This document shows positions 13,246 through 13,423 of a stretch of 13,423 bases of DNA, piece by piece. Numbering within the stretch: the first letter of the stretch is position 1; every line of letters begins with the position of its first letter. The DNA is from CAZMHL01 sp045605445 (GTDB taxonomy: Bacteria; Bacillota; Clostridia; RGIG6154): positions 1 through 13,423 of the forward strand of contig JAZUPZ010000012.1 of NCBI GenBank assembly GCA_045605445.1, read 5' to 3'. The notes under the pieces are model-generated. The model was not told the DNA's origin, did no database searches, and worked only from the letters and a program-made list of their open reading frames with translations. The position numbers and the translations under genes are program-made.

Positions 13246-13280
13246 GATAATAGTTAATAGATAATAGTTAATAGTTAATA
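13246..13280. repeat. AT-rich tandem repeat
   Basis: The 14-nt unit GATAATAGTTAATA occurs twice in tandem (13246-13259, 13260-13273) plus a half unit to 13280. Degenerate related sequence precedes it from about 13234. It lies just outside the hairpin-rich block to its right. Confidence 0.8.
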
Positions 13281-13288
13281 GAAATCAT

Positions 13289-13423
13289 AACCACCCGTCA
13301 AACGGGTGGTTTGCACTAAGGCTATAAGCCTATGTTGCCGGCCAGCGACTCAAGTCGCTGGCTTTCACTTTTGTTCAAGCCTATTGCCTTTGCCTCTTTC
13401 GCCACCCCTTAAAGGGTTTTTGT
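13289..13423. repeat. Hairpin-rich block, possibly the end of an IS200/IS605-like or other palindromic element (continues past the window)
   Basis: Consecutive hairpins are AACCACCCGT-CAA-ACGGGTGGTT (13289-13311), AGGCT-ATA-AGCCT (13319-13331), GCCAGCGAC-TCAA-GTCGCTGGC (13341-13362) and a weaker ACCC/GGGT near 13403-13417. No ORF is visible. Stable subterminal hairpins with no terminal inverted repeats are a feature of IS200/IS605 ends and their derivatives. Without the sequence to the right this is only a suggestion. Confidence 0.4.

Overview
The window most resembles a chromosomal segment of a low- to mid-GC Firmicute, probably an uncultured gut-type clostridium. The evidence is a T-box leader, strong AGGAGG ribosome binding sites, GatCAB-type indirect tRNA amidation, a YitT membrane protein and a secreted protein with a copper-amine-oxidase-type N-terminal domain. 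No species can be named from the sequence alone.

Layout. (1) 1-2959 (+) is the 3' part of a large secreted modular protein with InlB-type B repeats, two beta-sandwich modules and a C-terminal SGNH hydrolase domain. (2) 2960-3172 holds a terminator and a branched inverted-repeat element between convergent genes. (3) 3173-4024 (-) is a YitT/DUF2179 membrane protein. (4) 4243-5535 (-) is a second secreted SGNH hydrolase, paralogous to the first in its catalytic domain. (5) 5536-7104 has no convincing protein gene. It carries divergent tRNA-Leu(GAG) (-) and tRNA-Gln(CTG) (+), duplicated tRNA 3' debris, several terminators, a hairpin array, a pair of 75-bp inverted repeats and a candidate structured RNA. 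(6) 7105-12904 (-) is an operon transcribed right to left: aspS-gatC fusion, gatA-like gene, gatB, type I asparaginase. It is preceded by a T-box leader and a consensus promoter. (7) 13182-13423 holds an AT-rich tandem repeat and a run of hairpins that looks like the end of a repeat or IS200/IS605-like element continuing beyond the window.

The main finding is the operon. The aspartyl-tRNA synthetase carries a GatC domain at its C-terminus, joined by a Ser/Ala-rich linker. The next gene encodes a shortened GatA. By my manual alignment it has lost the catalytic Lys (now Asp), the cis-Ser (now Leu) and both glutamine-binding residues; only the nucleophile Ser remains. GatB looks complete. The last gene is a type I L-asparaginase that keeps its catalytic Thr, Thr-Asp and a candidate Lys. 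I infer a rewired tRNA-dependent Asn pathway in which GatA is structural and ammonia comes from elsewhere. The adjacent asparaginase is a plausible source, by analogy with archaeal GatD/GatE. Its products, Asp and ammonia, are the substrates of AspRS and of GatB respectively. The T-box ties the whole set to uncharged tRNA, probably tRNA-Asp.

The second theme is the tRNA neighbourhood. Each tRNA is followed by its terminator, then a short inverted copy of its own T-arm, then a two-helix hairpin. That hairpin occurs three times with compensatory base changes, and two copies lead into the 75-bp element. This looks like an undescribed structured cassette downstream of tRNA genes.
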